This document shows positions 14,274 to 15,789 of a DNA stretch of 15,789 bases, piece by piece. The notes below the pieces were generated by a model. It ran no database searches. It saw only the letters and a list, made by a program, of their open reading frames with translations, and was not told where the DNA came from. Both the position numbers and the translations under genes were made by a program. Origin of the DNA: an uncultured Massilia sp. (GTDB lineage: Bacteria; Pseudomonadota; Gammaproteobacteria; Burkholderiales; Burkholderiaceae); assembly GCA_946886065.1 (NCBI GenBank), contig CAMPHU010000102.1:1-15789 (forward strand). The letters are read 5' to 3'. The stretch's first letter is position 1. Every line of letters starts with the position of its first letter.

Positions 14274-15554
14274 TCAGCGCTGGAAAGCGACCTGTCCGCG
14301 CACGATGGTGGTCTTGACCTGGCCAGCCAGTTCATAACCGAGGAAAGGCGTGTGCTTGCCCTGGCTCGCCAGCGCCGAGCGCTCGACCTTCCAGCGCACA
14401 TCCGGGTCGAACAGCACCACGTCGGCCGAGGCGCCCACCGACAGCGTGCCGGCCGGCAGCCCGGCGATGCGCGCCGCCTCGTGGGTGACCTTGGCCACCG
14501 CACGCGCCAGCCCGTCGGCGCCGCGCTGCCCCTCCGCCCACTTGAGCATCAGTGCCAGCAGCAGTTCCAGGCCGGTGGCGCCTGGCGAGGCTTCGCCGAA
14601 GGGCAGCAGCTTCTCGTCGTCGTCGACCGGGGTGTGGTCCGAGCACACCGCGTCCACGGTGCCGTCCAGCAGGCCGGCGCAAATCGCGTCGCGGTCGCGC
14701 TGGGCGCGCAGCGGCGGGGTGAAGCGGGCGTTGGAATCGAAGAAGCCGATATCGGCGTCGGTCATGTGCAGGTGGTGCACGCCGACGTCGCAGGTGACCG
14801 GCAGGCCTTCCTTCTTGGCGGCCTTGATCAGCTCCAGGCTGGCGGCGGCCGAGATGCGGCACAGGTGCACGCGGGCGCCGGTGGAACGCATCAGCTCGAA
14901 GATGGTGTGCAGGGCGATGGTCTCGGACATCACCGGCACGCCCGACAGGCCCAGGCGCGAGGCCAGCGGGCCGCTGTGGGCCACGCCGCCGCGGCCGATG
15001 TGCGGATCCTGGGGACGCAGCCACACGGTGTAGCCGAAGGTCTTGGCGTACTGCATGGCGCGCAGCAGGACGGTGGTGTCGAGGATCGGCTCCTCGGCCT
15101 GGGCGAAACCGATGCAGCCGGCTTCGGTCAGCTCGGCCATCTCGGTCAGGGCCTTGCCCTTCAGGCCGACGGTCAGCGCGCCCAGCGGGTGCACGTGGGC
15201 CTGGTTCAGGATGCGCGCGCGGTGCTTGAGCATCTCCACCAGGCCCGGTTCGTCCAGCACCGGATCGGTGTCCGGCGGGCACACCAGGGTGGTCACGCCG
15301 CCCTGCATCGCCGCCTGCATTTCCGATTCCAGGGTGGCCTTGTATTCGTAGCCCGGCTCGCGCAGGCGGGCCGACAGGTCGACCAGGCCGGGCGCGACCA
15401 CCAGGCCGCTGGCGTCGATGGTGTGATCGGCCGTGAAGCCGGCGGGGGCCGTGCCGACGCCGGCGATCTTGCCGTCCGCAATGAAGAGATCCGAGATGGC
15501 GTCGATGCCGTTTGCCGGGTCGACCAGGCGCCCGTTCTTGATATGGTGTTTCAT
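14274..15554 (-). CDS. pyrC: Dihydroorotase-like protein lacking metal ligands (PyrX/PyrC'-type pseudo-dihydroorotase)
   Basis: The 426-residue protein is homologous along its whole length to class I dihydroorotases (amidohydrolase fold), but the metal site is gone. The HxH of the usual DxHxHLREPG is Ser61-Ala-Arg63 in [10 protein letters not shown]. The bridging Asp region reads GFAQAEEP (149-156). The two later His positions are Arg180 (WLRPQD) and Arg233 (LCRISAAAS). Only the last ligand, the Asp of SDHTP (Asp306), remains, and the substrate motif MPNT has become CPPDTDP. In Pseudomonas putida such an inactive PyrC' is needed to assemble aspartate transcarbamoylase; the overlap with pyrB (ATGA at the junction) suggests the same role. 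A separate active dihydroorotase should be elsewhere in the genome. Often annotated simply as pyrC. Confidence 0.93.
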   Translation of the reverse strand: MKHHIKNGRLVDPANGIDAISDLFIADGKIAGVGTAPAGFTADHTIDASGLVVAPGLVDLSARLREPGYEYKATLESEMQAAMQGGVTTLVCPPDTDPVLDEPGLVEMLKHRARILNQAHVHPLGALTVGLKGKALTEMAELTEAGCIGFAQAEEPILDTTVLLRAMQYAKTFGYTVWLRPQDPHIGRGGVAHSGPLASRLGLSGVPVMSETIALHTIFELMRSTGARVHLCRISAAASLELIKAAKKEGLPVTCDVGVHHLHMTDADIGFFDSNARFTPPLRAQRDRDAICAGLLDGTVDAVCSDHTPVDDDEKLLPFGEASPGATGLELLLALMLKWAEGQRGADGLARAVAKVTHEAARIAGLPAGTLSVGASADVVLFDPDVRWKVERSALASQGKHTPFLGYELAGQVKTTIVRGQVAFQR

Positions 15555-15789
15555 CCGTGGGTTCCTGCCAAAATGCTCATGACTGCCATGCGTACCGCGA
15601 TGCCGAAGGTGACCTGCGGGAGGATCACCGCCTGGCTGCCGTCGGCCACCGCCGAATCGATCTCCACGCCGCGGTTCATCGGGCCCGGGTGCATCACGAT
15701 GGCGTCCGGCTTGGCCAGGGCCAGGCGTTCCGGCGTCAGGCCGTAGCTCTTGAAGTATTCCTGCGCCGACGGCAGCAGCGCGCCGCTCA
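15551..15789 (-). CDS. pyrB: Aspartate carbamoyltransferase catalytic subunit, C-terminal part (5' end outside window)
   Basis: PyrB condenses carbamoyl phosphate and aspartate in pyrimidine synthesis. Only the last 78 residues are visible, read on the minus strand from the window edge to TGA 15553-15551. [12 protein letters not shown] is the family signature near the C-terminus, followed by [16 protein letters not shown]. The stop overlaps the pyrC-like start by four bases, typical of the pyrB-pyrC' pairs whose products form one dodecameric complex. Confidence 0.95.
   Translation of the reverse strand, partial: SGALLPSAQEYFKSYGLTPERLALAKPDAIVMHPGPMNRGVEIDSAVADGSQAVILPQVTFGIAVRMAVMSILAGTHG

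Noticed and set aside
14172..15746. 524-codon open frame on the plus strand
   Set aside because: Antisense shadow of the pyrC homologue with no recognisable domain and a His/Gln/Arg/Ala-biased composition.
1..15789. Defence system, CRISPR array, prophage, insertion sequence, tRNA or riboswitch
   Set aside because: No nuclease, transposase, integrase or toxin-like gene, no spaced repeats beyond the 17-bp tandem, and no cloverleaf or known aptamer pattern was found on either strand by reading.

Overview
The window is GC-rich and gene-dense. It looks like the chromosome of a betaproteobacterium of the order Burkholderiales, most likely Oxalobacteraceae (Massilia/Janthinobacterium-like). This rests on gene order (glyS-gmhB-plsC; waaC-waaA; pyrB followed by an inactive pyrC homologue), on protein style, and on stem-loop repeats centred on GCCTTCGC. 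The taxonomic call is inference; no rRNA, tRNA or CRISPR array was seen.

Layout. Positions 1-2779 (+): the 3' end of glyS, then gmhB (heptose bisphosphate phosphatase), a PlsC-type acyltransferase and a YgjP-type zinc metallopeptidase-like gene. Positions 2780-2861: a convergent junction with a perfect 16-bp stem-loop. Positions 2862-7114 (-): an operon reading algC/manB -> waaC -> waaA -> a small YcxB-like gene, which supplies phosphosugar and builds the Kdo/heptose inner core of LPS. Positions 7115-7359: a candidate promoter, a 27-bp-stem palindrome and an H-NS gene terminator. Positions 7360-8854 (-): an H-NS family gene preceded by a WecA/MraY-family polyprenyl-phosphate glycosyl-1-phosphate transferase of mixed, locally low GC. 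Positions 8855-9111: an AT-rich gap with three 17-bp tandem repeats. Positions 9112-12494 (-): a complete dTDP-L-rhamnose operon, rfbBACD. Positions 12597-13442 (+): apaH, divergent from rfbB. Positions 13452-14216 (-): a second PlsC-type acyltransferase. Positions 14274-15789 (-): the end of pyrB, overlapping a pyrC homologue.

How the genes work together. Most of the window serves the cell envelope. GmhB makes heptose precursor, WaaC and WaaA assemble the inner core, the phosphohexomutase and RfbBACD make activated sugars, and the WecA-like enzyme would start O-antigen or exopolysaccharide repeat units on undecaprenyl phosphate. The two acyltransferases serve phospholipid synthesis. No downstream glycosyltransferases, flippase or polymerase genes are present, so the polysaccharide locus is incomplete here.

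I see no wholly new multigene system. The most noteworthy items are: the pyrC homologue, which has lost five of the six expected metal ligands and so reads as a structural pseudoenzyme partner of aspartate transcarbamoylase; a pair of palindromic elements with a shared core but locus-specific, self-complementary arms; and the AT-rich tandem-repeat gap at the edge of a shrunken polysaccharide locus. No gene-free stretch exceeds about 260 bases.
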